DNA from: Gracilaria vermiculophylla
Lineage: Eukaryota; Rhodophyta; Florideophyceae; Gracilariales; Gracilariaceae
Assembly (NCBI GenBank): GCA_019155205.2
Contig: JAHNZQ020000016.1
Location: 465,527-529,526, forward strand
Reading direction: 5' to 3'
DNA: 64,000 bases
The notes below the pieces were generated by a model. The model was not told where the DNA came from, did no database searches, and saw only the letters and a list, made by a program, of their open reading frames with translations. Of the stretch, positions 1-10,735 are shown one piece after another. Position 1 is the stretch's first letter, and each line of letters opens with the position of its first letter. A program made the translations under genes and the position numbers.

Positions 1-1551
1 TCGCTGAGCTCGCGGGCACGGCTTATGCATGTTTGAACTACCGTTCGTGGAGTTTCTGCTCCATCCGAAGGATCGTTTATTGGTCTGGGTCCTATCACCT
101 ACAGGTTACCGAACCGCGTCGAATACTCCGCTTCGAGGCGCGCTTTCGCTGTTAGCGCTTGGCTGTCAAAGAACTCCGCCAGGCTGTCCTTGAGGGCCGC
201 CATTGAGGCTCGGTCTGCCCGAGCCTTATGGAGCTCTAAGACCCAAGCACGCGCCTCGCGCAGAGCCCCCACAGGAGAAGTCGGAGCAGGACGGCCTGTC
301 ACGAGGCACGCCTGCACCAACTCCTGAAAGGCAGCCTCCACAGCACCAGAGGAGACTCCTCCTGACGGTGCACCCGATGCGGCCACCTCCATTGACGGCG
401 CACCAACCGCCACGGAGGGAGCTGCAGACGGCGGACCAGCCAAGGAAGGAGCTCCCCGACGGGATTCCGTGTACTCCGCAGTGGAGGACGGAAATGCCAA
501 GGGCGGAGTCGGCGACGCCGGAGATGACGGTGGTGAGGGAACTGGAACGCTTCGCAGGCGAGGTTGAGCAATCGGCGCAGGGACGTTCCGCAATCGGGGT
601 TGTACACTGGGGCCGAAGGTACCGGAAAGGGAGCCATCTCGTCCTCATCCATAGGAGACACGGCGGTTACTACTCCGGGAGCACCCGGAATTGCTGCGAG
701 CCGCGAAGTTATCACCTAAAGAGGCGTGCCCATATCCTGGGACGAAGACCCGCTTTCGCGATGATCGAAGTGTTCTCCTGGACGGATCGGTGCTCCGGTC
801 GAGAGATGATACACCTCAGGATTGAAAGCGGATGTCGTCGCCGGAGTAGGAGAGGACATCCTGAAGGTGCACGACGGAGGGTGGATGGCGACCGAACACG
901 TGGGTGCACCTGAGGAGAGAGACGTGACACCACTCGGGGATCGATTCGGAGCTATATGGACCACCGCATAGGTAGCCGTATCGAGCGGCTACCGTAGAAT
1001 CCGAGGAGAAGACGGACGACCGAAGACAGACGAGGTATGTAGCACCAGGGCGAGGCGCAAGTTCATATCTCGTGAAGAATGAAGGGGGCGCGGACGAGAA
1101 AATTATGAGACGATGCACCTTCACGGAGATTGAATAAGCGGACGCGACAACGCGGGTGTTTCCAAAAAGAGTAACCTCGGAAGAGTCAGAGTGGCTAACG
1201 CCTCCAGGGGGTCGGTACCCTTACGGGACTGGCCCACGCTCCGTCCACGGAAGCTGCACGGTGCGCCTAAGGATGCGGACAACCGCGATGCCGATTGCCA
1301 CAGCGGCACCGAAGGAGGACACCAGGAAGGAGCGGATATCCCCGGGTAAAGAGGAGCTGGAGCCCACGAACGCCGCAAGGAGTGAAATACGAACCCGCGG
1401 CAACCCGCCGCGAAAGAGTATGGAGAAGAGACGGAACGCCTGAAGGAGAGAACGGGCGAACCGCCGGAGGCCGCTTGTGCTGCAACACCGATAGGAGCCA
1501 ACCCAGGGATCAAGAAAGCCGAGGATGGACCTCGAGGACGTGGTGCAATTC
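1..1551. other. Gene-poor stretch, possibly retroelement interior
   Basis: No recognisable domain was found here. The longest protein-like reading is on the minus strand at 99-593 (164 residues). It is rich in Pro, Ala and Ser, and its C-terminal part could form a charged helix. A second minus-strand ORF lies at 1121-1513, and a plus-strand ORF at 203-913 overlaps the first in antisense. The stretch ends at a purine tract that may be the polypurine tract of an LTR element, so this could be the degraded inside of a retrotransposon. None of these ORFs shows reverse transcriptase, integrase or protease motifs, so no function is assigned. Confidence 0.25.
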
Positions 1552-1870
1552 AGGAAAGGGGGTATGTAGTACAGTGGCTCCTACGGAAATATGGTGGTTT
1601 GGCCTCAAGGTATAATATTCCTAATGAGGGTTCGTAATTTATTAGCTGGGCCACGTGGTGCATAATATTGCCCGCGTGCGCTACAGTATCCTTAAGGTAC
1701 GGTAGAATTTATTATTTATTTTAGATATTTTATGCAGGTGATTAGCACAGTAGTGCGACCTGCCGAGGCGGGCTCCCGGCTAGATATTTAAGCTGCCGGT
1801 TGAGCTCCACCTCTGGGGAAGTAAAGACAAGCACCCTTGAGTCATCTTCTAAATTTTCCGGTTGGAGTCT
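1552..1870 (+). mobile_element. Putative 3' LTR with polypurine tract
   Basis: A purine run AGGAAAGGGGG at 1552-1562 is followed immediately by TATGTAGTACAG, the usual arrangement of a polypurine tract and the 5' end of a 3' LTR. Inside lies an AT-rich U3-like part, then a TATTTAAG promoter-like box at 1785-1792 and a leader-like stretch. The right boundary is not resolved: no clear terminal CA or target duplication could be matched by eye, and the partner LTR is outside the window or lost. This is called only from layout. Confidence 0.3.
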
Positions 1871-2328
1871 CTCGTCTATTCACGCAGGTTTCTAAGCCGC
1901 CGATCCCCAGGTCGCATCATAGCAGCGCCTGTAGGAGCATTGTACACCCAGTGAACCTCCCCCTCCGCTTGGTGTTTGAGGATCCCTTTCAGAATTCCCC
2001 CGACTCGCGACAGCGGATACCGGAGACCACCTTTAGGAATACGCGCCTTTGGAGTCACTAAAAATTCCTAACGGACGTTGTGCTTTACTACCTCGAGAGG
2101 AGCGCTGACAGTACCACACCCGTCATTCCCACGCTTGTCTGCATTAAGATCCATCGAGTCCACCAATAACAAAGGTGATTCCAAACTCCACCACCTCACC
2201 ACTGATACAGAACAAACGTAATGCTTTCTGAAATCAATCGATGGAGTGCCTTTCGAAGCCGCCCGATTGCTTCTTGATTGTGATACATCTGGAGTTTGCG
2301 GGTGTCGAAAACTCTGTGTATAAATCGT

Positions 2329-2739
2329 TCAGGTAGCAATCTTTTGTTGCTGCCGCGGTGGGAATCTCCTCACGACGGAAACCCGATTGTCTTCGTCCAA
2401 GCCCTTCTCATATAAGCTCGACTCTGATGACGTTACTTTGTGGGTCACCCAATCCCATTCTTCCAGCTCGCCTGAAGTAATTTGGCGTAGTCGGGTCACA
2501 GTCGCATGAACCTCATCGACAAACGAAAGTCGCCATCTTCGTCCTCGTGACCACATCCCCCATAACGCCTTTCGCTTTGAAGCCGTCATTACGGCTCTGA
2601 CAACGGCCACCGTGGCGATACCTAGTAGTTCGCCCTTTTGGTCTGTCCAAGCGAACGCGAACCTACTGGTTGCACACAGAACGTGTACGTCAAATGCAAA
2701 AGGATATCGGCACGTGATTCGGTTTGGCCCATATGTTTC
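2329..2739 (-). pseudogene. Unrecognised open frame, probable gene fragment
   Basis: This minus-strand frame is open for about 136 codons after a stop at 2740. It has no upstream ATG; the first Met lies inside the frame. Its composition is protein-like, with many Trp, Arg and Glu residues (for example SRFAFAWTDQKGELLGIA near the start and a WSRGRRWRLSF stretch further on). I do not recognise a domain. The lack of a start and the transposon-rich setting suggest a fragment of a transposon-borne or decayed gene. Chance is possible for a frame of this length. Confidence 0.25.
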
Positions 2740-3149
2740 CTAACCCCCGCCAGTCCGACCGCCAAATTCTAACGAAATGAGAAAAAGAGAGCGCAACGCT
2801 GACCAACATGAACACCATGACCAACGTGCAAGCTTTGAGAAGCAGGTTGCGAGGTATGTGGTACCACTTCTTCGGTCCTGGCTCCCAAAGATGATAAAGG
2901 AGTTATCGACGTACCTCCGAGAGATTTTGTCACGATATCCGGGGCCATTGGAGAAATAAGATTGTCCGGCATGAACGATGCACGTGAGAGAACGCTCGCA
3001 AACTAGCCGTCAATGCTCGAACTCCTTACTCTCTTCGTTCGAATGGAATTGAACACAGCGAAGGATACGGCTTTCATTAAGTGCGGTTTTGAACGGCGGT
3101 AACTTATGTGATCCACATAAACACCACCAGCGAGATTCCGATCGACGAC

Positions 3150-3413
3150 TTACCGACGTAGAATCCTAACAGTCAAGGAAACAATACCCTTAGATGAGGA
3201 GGCCCTCCTTGGGGCGGCAGGGAGGTTAGGTATTGGCGGCGTAGTGCCAATCCCAGATGATACGGCGTCCGAAACAGCGTTGACCAACGGGGAAACAGCC
3301 CTCATCAGCGCAACATTCGCTGTAGTTCGTTTTCTCTCAAAGAATGAGATGACCGCGATAGTGGAATGCGGTCGGCTCATAATACATAGCATGCGCTTGC
3401 ACAATCGATAGCA
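3150..3413 (+). pseudogene. Unrecognised open frame, possible fragment
   Basis: On the plus strand the frame stays open for about 85 codons and ends in a stop near 3411. It contains protein-like segments such as RLGIGGVVPIPDDTASE and a following mixed helix. There is no ATG at its start, and the reading seems to continue upstream only after a frame change. No domain is recognised. The antisense ORF at 3150-3404 is probably its shadow. It lies just before another unassigned ORF and could be part of the same dead element. Confidence 0.15.
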
Positions 3414-3472
3414 ACGGAGTCGCCTAACTTCGAAGCATCTTTTTCAAGGCTGCGATCTTCCATTTTACCCTG

Positions 3473-4054
3473 ATGGTGGAATCGTGTGACATGGCTGTGC
3501 GAGAGACATTTCATATCCCCTCAATTTTGCCGTTGTTATCGTCAGATTCGGAAGCACTGAGTCTTGTTGAGGAACTCGCACCCATCATGAATAATGCTCC
3601 TACTACCAGTCGAACTTCTGATAAGTTGTGTGGAAATTTTGTGCTTTGGGAGATTGTTCCGAATGGTTTTGTTACGCTTCTTTTGTATATTGTCAGTGAC
3701 AGTGCTATTCAACCGAAGCACCTCGTTCTGGAACATGCCGGGCGACAGACGAGCGTTTCTTTTACTTCGGGTGAAGGGGATGTTCCGTATATTGGTGCTG
3801 GTGCCGCGAGCGTCGTGTCACAATTGGGGAGACCCGCGCAACATTATATTTCAAAAGCGGTTCAACGACATAAACCGAATCTTATGATCACCCTTACATA
3901 TACTTGGAAACATGTACCGCATTGGAGTGGCATCATACGACACGACCTTGTTAGTTCCCGGTGTCATAGAAACTGTTATTCACAACGCATGCTTTTGTGT
4001 CAGCGAGTACTCCAGAGTTTGCAAAAAGAACAGCGGGAAACCAACCTTCTGTGA
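3473..4054 (+). CDS. Hypothetical protein, possibly transposon-derived
   Basis: An open frame of 193 residues. The first 80 residues look protein-like (acidic and hydrophobic mixture), whereas the C-terminal half is rich in His, Arg, Cys and Gln and may be out of frame. No domain is recognised. It faces the ORF1-like pseudogene at 4121-4805 on the opposite strand, the same convergent arrangement seen in the two Harbinger units downstream. It may therefore be the remnant of the transposase half of a third unit, but no DDE motif is visible. It could also be a chance ORF. Confidence 0.2.
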   Translation: MVESCDMAVRETFHIPSILPLLSSDSEALSLVEELAPIMNNAPTTSRTSDKLCGNFVLWEIVPNGFVTLLLYIVSDSAIQPKHLVLEHAGRQTSVSFTSGEGDVPYIGAGAASVVSQLGRPAQHYISKAVQRHKPNLMITLTYTWKHVPHWSGIIRHDLVSSRCHRNCYSQRMLLCQRVLQSLQKEQRETNLL

Positions 4055-4120
4055 TATAGTACGGGTAATATATCACACCGTAATGGCCATAGAAGGTTCC
4101 AGAAATCCTCAGAGACACAT

Positions 4121-4805
4121 CTACTTTTTCAATTGAGTGATTAGAGCATTCAGCAGCTCTATCTGTTTCCGGTTTTGATCTCTCGATAACTCTCTGTCTT
4201 TTCTTATCTTTTTCGATTGTTGACGAAGAAGCTCGAATTCTTTTTCCTGCAAAGAAACCTTACGTTCCTCCAAACGATTCTTGTAATCTAACTGCTTGCG
4301 GACATCCTTGTCCCAATTACTAGGGCCCTGGGACAAAGCTGTTTTTTTCGTTCTCATCCTTCGTTGCGGTTGAACATCCCCAGGCTCCAAGTTTTCTTTG
4401 TCTTTCTCTCGTTTCCGTTTTCTTTCCAGCACCATCCTCTGAACCACTCTCGTTTCCTCTACCAATTGCCGCTCTCTGTCATTTGCCGAGTTTCGTTTTT
4501 TGAGCCTGAGAAAGATCAAAATCATACTTTTCTTCAATGAAGTCATCAAGAAGTCGCTGTACTTCTCTGACCTCTTCCGCTATACCAGAGGCGGCAATAG
4601 TTTCTCGATTTTGCTTTCTTCGTTGAGACATCATTGTTCTCATTTTATCCCTTAAGTTTTTGATAGATGGTTTACATTGAAATTGCCATACGCGTTTCGG
4701 AATGTTTTCTAAGAGAGCTGCACGTACTTCCCTGTAGTTTCGGTGATTGTCACCGTGCACAGTTCTGTGTGCATCGGTTGTGCGTACGCATTTTACCAGC
4801 AACAC
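4121..4805 (-). pseudogene. Harbinger ORF1-like (Myb/coiled-coil) pseudogene
   Basis: Two overlapping minus-strand frames join into one protein through a single frameshift near 4495-4505: the reading FDLSQAQK in the upstream frame continues as RNSANDRERQLVEE in the downstream frame. The N-terminal part contains a short helix-rich segment that could be a Myb/SANT- or MADF-like DNA-binding unit (YREVRAALLENIPKRVWQF). The C-terminal part is a long Lys/Arg/Glu coiled coil with LEERKVSLQEKEFELLRQQ. Such two-part proteins are the usual partner of HARBI1 transposases, where they bind DNA and carry the transposase into the nucleus. No matching transposase could be confirmed beside it. Family placement is inferred. 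Confidence 0.45.
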
Positions 4806-4859
4806 CTTGTGCGAATCGTTAAAGAAGAACTTTTGTAGATTTCTTGCGCTAGACTCCGC

Positions 4860-6881
4860 AGAAACCGCCTATTCTATTTTCATGGTAATCAGCTCTTCAT
4901 TTATCTGCGGAGTTGCAGAAGAGGGCGAAAGTTCACTGCTTTCTTTTGAAACGTTTTTGTGTGTAAAATCATTGGAAAGGTATCTGCTCTCTGTAGTTTG
5001 TAGAGAAAAAGGGCTGGGTGGGTTGGTTGCGGCAGGCTCTATTCTGGTTGTTGAAACACTCACGCATGAAGATACCATTTCAAACTTTTATCCCTGATGA
5101 TGTGAGCTCAGCGAAGCTCAGTACATGTCAATCACTTGCGATCTTCTTTTAGCACAGGTACGAAAAACGGTGTCGTGGCTTTTTGAATTCTACAACTGTA
5201 GATTTCGTATCTCATCCTGTTTTTCGTACTCTGTACTGCGTGTGATACGTTTCTACGAAAAACGCTACAAATTTCGTGCTGCGTACTTCCTCTAATACTA
5301 AAAACGATGATTTGTATCAAAATACTAGGTGTCTAACCTTTCTGAAACAGACTTCATAATGACCAAGTGTCTACTGTCGTCAACCCGTTTTGGAAGTGCG
5401 CCACCAGACCAATTCGGAAATGTGGCACGCGCCTGGCGCGCGGCGCACGCCGGCTTGACACCTATACATTACATAAATGTATTCAGATCCAACCATAAAA
5501 GCATCATATTATTGATGGGCGACCCCCTCGGAGACAGATTCTCGTATGAAACTTTCCACTAAATATTCCGCAGCAAAATTTTTGTACTGCACCGATTGGT
5601 AGAACGAGAACATCTACTTACAAAAAGTAAGATCTACGGGATAACAGAATAGCTTCGCTGTCCCTTTAAGGAACCGCAGGAGTCAAGAGGTGGGTCAGGA
5701 AGTAACATGCTTTACTCATTAGGAGAGAAGAAGCTCAGGCACCTCTTTCAGTATGATGCCGAGCTCTGATCTCCCTGAAGTCTATTCACCAAGCTAAAAT
5801 CTTTTATCGAAGACACCCAGCATGCTGCCTTCTGCAGCGTGCTGGCATCAATAAATGTCTACCCTTGCGACTTGGACCAGCTCTACTATCTAAATGTAGC
5901 ATCATAATAGTCACGGCGCGAGCCTAACCCCTTGGAGCATTGCTCTTGGTATTACATTTATTCTAAGAAAGTGGTAACTTTTAGACGTTGATTGGTCATA
6001 TTAAAGTTTAGGATCTGCTTCAAATCAATTAAGCAAATACGTACATTGAAAAATGTTACACTTCAGTGCAAAGCAACCTCACGCTTCCCTAGCTCTTTGT
6101 ACGGAAGCCTATTACATAATGGAGAACATGAGCTCTACAGTACACTCATTGCCCACTTCGAGCTTTGTGTGCAGATGTTGTTTGTGTCGCCCGCTGATTA
6201 GTACAAATATGGGAGTGATCAGGTATATCATTCCATGATTTCAGGAAAACAAGGTAGTTGCTGCAACAAAAAGCAGAGTCTTGAGCACAAGCTCCCCCGA
6301 TGTTTACATCAATTTTTTTCCACTTTTCTGTATATTGAACTCCATTTTGCTATGACAAAATCATGCATACTTCTTGGCGCATTTATCAAACCTGCTACTT
6401 TATAATTTAAGGTTTACGCTATGACATTTTTTCAATTGATGTGTGAGATATGTTACTGCAGAGCCTCACAATTAAGTTTCGCTATATGCGTAACTGATAA
6501 TTTCAGAAACGTTTTTACGCTTCATTTCCGTTGTAGACATTTCTGTAATGCAGACAAACTCAATACATGGGCCGATATCCAATTTAACTTGCATCAAATA
6601 TCTACCCTTGTCCTCGTCAATCTTCTCTCTGCCACAACATGGGTACTAATGGTCGACTACGAGACCACACACCCACTAAAGCCAACAAAAGAGTCTCCAA
6701 ATGGAAACGAGCGTCCCTTCTTTTGTTTTACTTGCGGCGCTTATGCCAAAGCTCATGCGTTAACAGATCATCTACTATATGTATGTGGGCTTTCCAGACA
6801 AAAAAGCATATGAACGAGCGTAAGCGTTACGCCCTTCGAACGGCTCAGATCGGTTTCACACATTTCGTTGATCACTTCTAG
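4860..6881. other. No gene recognised; AT-rich transposon flank
   Basis: About 2 kb between two transposon remnants. Only short ORFs are present (77 residues or fewer until 6421, then a 130-residue Cys-rich frame at 6421-6813) and none shows a known motif. The stretch is mostly low in GC. It may contain terminal parts of the flanking elements, but I could not match inverted termini by eye. Confidence 0.4.
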
Positions 6882-7830
6882 ATGCCTTCAGATAACATAT
6901 GCCTGTCTCTTTTTCGTTTTTTAAGACAAGATATCATGCGAATACTCCCTTTCTTCAAATGGCCGGTTACCAAGTTCTACACTACCCGTAATAGGTATTC
7001 TGTCTGTCCTTTATTGGCTACATGCCTATTACTTTGGCGGTTGGCAACGCCTTGAAGGATGGAAGAATGTAGAAATGTTGTTTGGGCGTCATGGTTCCCA
7101 GATGTCTGAAATATTTTGGGAGGCACTGCACTACTTTGTTGGAGGAAACGCAGATCTATTAATGAGTGAGTGTCAAGCCTCTTTCTGGCGTCCGCCACTC
7201 GCGATATGCGCAGAAGCCGTGAAAAAAAAAATCAATGGCCTTGATAATACTAAGGGATTTATTGATGGGACCGTAATTGCTATTGAACGACCGGGAGGGC
7301 AAGCAATTCTGTAAAGGGTGACCTACAATGGTCATAAACGTAAACACGGAATTAAATTTCAGGCTGTCACTACTCCTTGTGGACTAGCAATGCACCTACA
7401 TGGACCCATTGAGGGTCATAGACACGACCGGACGCTGTTTCTACAGAGTGGAATTGACGAGTACATGGGGGTGTTGTTGTGCGTTGATCGTTTGCAGTAT
7501 GCATTGTATGGGGATTCCGAGTACAGAACACGCCTATACTTGGATACTTCGTTCTCCGGTTCGAACCTATCCAATATTGAGAAGGCTTTTAATGAGGCCA
7601 TGGCAAGGCGTAGAGTGACGGTTGAGTGGTTTTTCAAAGAAGTGAAGCAGTATTGGACTTATGTCGACTTTAAGCGAAAAATGAGAACGAGGGAGCATGC
7701 AGTTGGAACTATCTACGTAGCATCTGTTTTAGTCCCGAACATACGTAATTGCATCTACCCGAACAGCATATCCCAGTACTTTGAGTGCTCCCCTCCTTCA
7801 CTCGAAGAATACATGAACCACCGACTGTAA
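6882..7830 (+). pseudogene. HARBI1-like DDE transposase, inactivated
   Basis: PIF/Harbinger transposase (DDE superfamily 4). The reading starts at an ATG at 6882, passes RNRYSVCPLLATCLLLW, and is broken near 7048-7054, where the frame of LATP shifts to RLEGWKNVEMLFGRHGS. It is then stopped by an in-frame TAA at 7312-7314 and continues in the same frame to 7830. The catalytic landmarks are visible: first Asp in FIDGTVIAIERP, second Asp in YGDSEYR, and Glu in VEWFFKEVKQYW. With the frameshift and stop ignored the length is close to 315 residues, near full size for the family. It faces the ORF1 gene at 8023-8910. This unit cannot now make its own transposase. Confidence 0.85.
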
Positions 7831-8022
7831 AGGCGCGTCTTGTGATGCCGAAGGCGAGGAACAAAGTCCGCGTCCCGAATGGAGCAAGGGACGAAGGAGT
7901 GGATTTGAAGCCCAGAGGTATCACGGGAGCGAGCGATTTTGGACTTTGAAAGCGACGTTCTGCATTTTTTACATACTGATTGGTTCAGCAGACGGTAGGA
8001 AACGGCCTTTTAGCCTTTCTCT

Positions 8023-8910
8023 TTACTTTTTTGTTTCTAATATCTTTCCAACTAGAGCAAGAACAGCGGTGAGCTGTTTGGTAGAGTCCTCCCTCATTTG
8101 ATGAATGAGCTCACACTGCGCGTTCGCCTCCTCCTTCTTTTCCTGTCGCTCCTGCGCTCTCTCAGCTCTTTCAGCATTCCGGTCAAGTACTTCTTGCTCG
8201 AATTTTCTGACTTCCAAGTGAAGGCGTGCCCGATCCACCTCACAACGCGCTAAATCTGACGCCTTGATCGCTTCCCCAAAAGCAGCCATCACGTCCTCAT
8301 CATGCTTTCTTCCAACTTGACGCTTCTTCAGTGTCACCGCCTTTGGGGTGTCTGAATCAGTGTCCGATGACGTCTCCTTTCCCCTCTTAACCTTGTTCTT
8401 TAGCGACTGCAAAATTATCTCCCTCCCAGCTGCCAGCTTTTTCTGCTCTTGATCACTCTTCGTATCCGTGTCTCTCTTCTTTTTCGTTGCCACATCTTTT
8501 CGCGCCTCTACAATGCCCCCCAGTGACGCATCTACCTCCCCTATTTCCCCACTTACTTTCGATATCACTCTGTCTTGCGCATCTCTCGTCTCAAAATCTT
8601 CGACCAGACGCAGAAATCTGTCTTGAATACTCTTACCATTTACAGAATGCGCAAAGCTCGGGTTAGCACTTGCCTTAATGGCTGCTTCTTTGAACCGCGC
8701 CATGCTCTCACCATGTGGAGCAACGTGTGCCTTCGAGGCAGCCACCTCTTGAATGATGATGAGGTTTTCTGCTGTTGAGAACTTGTTTCTGCTCCCTGGC
8801 TTGGCTTTGGGCTTAGGATCTTTTTCAGATCCATCGTCAGATCCAACAACGACAGCGCCAATTTCCTTTGCTTTTTCTGTGGTGCGAGTGTAGTTCGATT
8901 CTGTTTCCAT
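8023..8910 (-). CDS. Harbinger ORF1-like Myb/SANT coiled-coil protein
   Basis: An intact 295-residue frame. After an acidic N-terminus and a basic patch, residues about 40-105 (from NKFSTAENLIIIQEVAAS to QDRFLRLVEDFETRD) resemble the Myb/SANT-like DNA-binding domain of transposon ORF1 proteins: start of a repeat, a middle 'KEAAIKA' helix, then a 'GKSIQDRFLRL' recognition helix. A KKKR nuclear-signal-like stretch follows, then a long charged coiled coil (about 210-295). In PIF/Harbinger elements this protein binds element DNA and helps nuclear import of the transposase. It lies tail to tail with the broken transposase at 6882-7830, 192 bp away. It is still open throughout, which is unusual among its neighbours. 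A host-gene role is possible but not supported by context. Confidence 0.65.
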   Translation of the reverse strand: METESNYTRTTEKAKEIGAVVVGSDDGSEKDPKPKAKPGSRNKFSTAENLIIIQEVAASKAHVAPHGESMARFKEAAIKASANPSFAHSVNGKSIQDRFLRLVEDFETRDAQDRVISKVSGEIGEVDASLGGIVEARKDVATKKKRDTDTKSDQEQKKLAAGREIILQSLKNKVKRGKETSSDTDSDTPKAVTLKKRQVGRKHDEDVMAAFGEAIKASDLARCEVDRARLHLEVRKFEQEVLDRNAERAERAQERQEKKEEANAQCELIHQMREDSTKQLTAVLALVGKILETKK

Positions 8911-9253
8911 GGTGGGGAAGAGAACTGGGTAAAAAAATCTGTCTTATCGAGCCCGCAGTTGAAGAAATGATTTCTGCAACTACTCGTATTTCAGTAAACA
9001 TAGCCTCTCACTGATTCAACATTTCCGTAATTGTTATCACACCTGTCGTACGTATTGCAGAAATACTCAAAACCCATTGCCGAATATTCTCTGCACAAAC
9101 TCTCTAATAGACTTTTTTAATCACGCAGAGCTTGTGTTATGTACTAACCATTGGTTTTCGGCTCATTTCCAATTTTGAAATAGCCGACACTCAAGCTTAT
9201 TTTGAAAAGCAGTTCGAACCTATTAGATCTGAAATCTCTGTGAGTCGCTCAAA

Positions 9254-10471
9254 ATGCAGGACGAAGACGATATCTTCTTGCTGCTGCTCTTGAACAATGC
9301 TGCACAATCCAGTGCAGTTCACACATCTTTGCTTGTGTCCCAAACGCTAGCACTATCTACCTTCAAGTCTACCGACTCCGATGAGGAATTCTCTTCTGAT
9401 GAAGAAGGACCTGGAAGGGGACTTACGTCAAACATAAACGGCAAAGCGCCATATGCACGTAGACCGCCTAATGCTGTTTACGACAACATCAGAAACGTCG
9501 ACGCCGACACAGTTTTCTTTGAGAAAACCGTACACTTCAGTCGCGAAGACTTTGATGCAATACACCTTTTGTGCAAACCAGAGCTCGAAAAAGCGATGGA
9601 TGTACGCCGCCATTATTCTAACGACACAGATTTTCGCGTACCACGAAGACGGCGTTTGGATACACAAGAACTTCTCTTTATGTTCTTGGACATATATGTG
9701 GGCCTTGTGAAGGTGGCATTGGACTAGAACGAATTGGGCACAGATACGGCGTATCTGTGGGAACGGTTTCGAACTACTTTCGTCATGTACTGTTCTCTCT
9801 CTACAAAATTCTGGATTCTATTCATCCGCGCCTCATACGTTCGCCATCCTCGTCAGAAAGGGAAGATATAAAGGACCTTATTCTTGGTTTTCCATCATGT
9901 GTGTTCTTCGTTGATGGTAACAAAAACAAACCATGGAGACCTAAGGACCAACGGGACCAAGAAGTAGCATACGATGGCTACAAAAAGACGCATGCTTTCT
10001 CTATCGTGGTCTTTTGCGATCTGTTTGGTCGTTTTGTACGTGTAGAAGTTTCGGAGAATGGTGCTTTGAGTGACGGGAATATGTTGAAGAACACAGATGT
10101 GTTCCAAAATGCACAGATCTACCTCTCTCCTGGGCAACATGGTATGGCGGACATGGGTTACGCTGGTAGCGGATCTTTTGTAGTCCCTTTCAAGCAAAAT
10201 GAAAGTACCGAATGGATATATCGTGGTGAGCATAATGATCTTATTCGAAGGCAATGAATGATAAACGAATGAAGGATTTGATATATCAACAATCGCTTTC
10301 GCATCTTCCTCGGCCGGTGGCCGTTTTCGCCAGATTTGTTCCCGATTGCATTCCAGACAGCCGCCATGCTCTGCAACTGGACCTTTGATAGGCAAGGTTA
10401 CGCGCTACAGACGAGGAGGAGATACAAAGAAAAGCTCCGCAAGTACGAAGAGAATTCCGATAACTCTGGCT
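9254..10471 (+). pseudogene. Second HARBI1-like DDE transposase, inactivated
   Basis: A different PIF/Harbinger transposase from the one at 6.9 kb. It starts at ATG 9254 with an acidic N-terminus (SDEEFSSDEEGPGRG). The frame breaks near 9690-9720: after FMFLD the reading continues in another frame as HICGPCEGGIGLERIGHRYG, a helix-turn-helix-like segment. The catalytic domain follows (VFFVDGNKNKPWRPKDQ, and ADMGYAG with the second Asp). It stops at 10257 and resumes, after two more frame changes, as NNRFRIFLGRWPFSPDLF to a stop at 10471. The stretch that should hold the catalytic Glu, just before NNRFRIF, seems lost or deleted. Non-autonomous; it faces the ORF1 pseudogene at 10736-11674. Confidence 0.8.
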
Positions 10472-10735
10472 GATCTTTACTTGTTCAAATCTAATTTCAT
10501 TGCTCCGCAGATGGGAGCCCCGTCCTGGAGGCGTCCGGCCGTTTGAAAAGCCATAGGCCGTGGCGCTATCTCGCGTACCATCCGCGGAGCGTGGCATAAA
10601 CAAGTACACAGTAGTTTAGACGAGTAAACAAAACCTTCATCAGACATCTATGCACGGGGTTCAGATTGCAGCTGTGGGTCATCGGTTTCAGCGGGATCAT
10701 CACTTTGTTCATTCTCTTGCACCACCGCCTTCAGA

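Noticed and set aside
7550..7575. GGTTCGAACCTATCC, resembling a tRNA T-loop/B box
   Set aside because: It lies inside the transposase reading frame and no acceptor-stem pairing or A box is found at the right distance.
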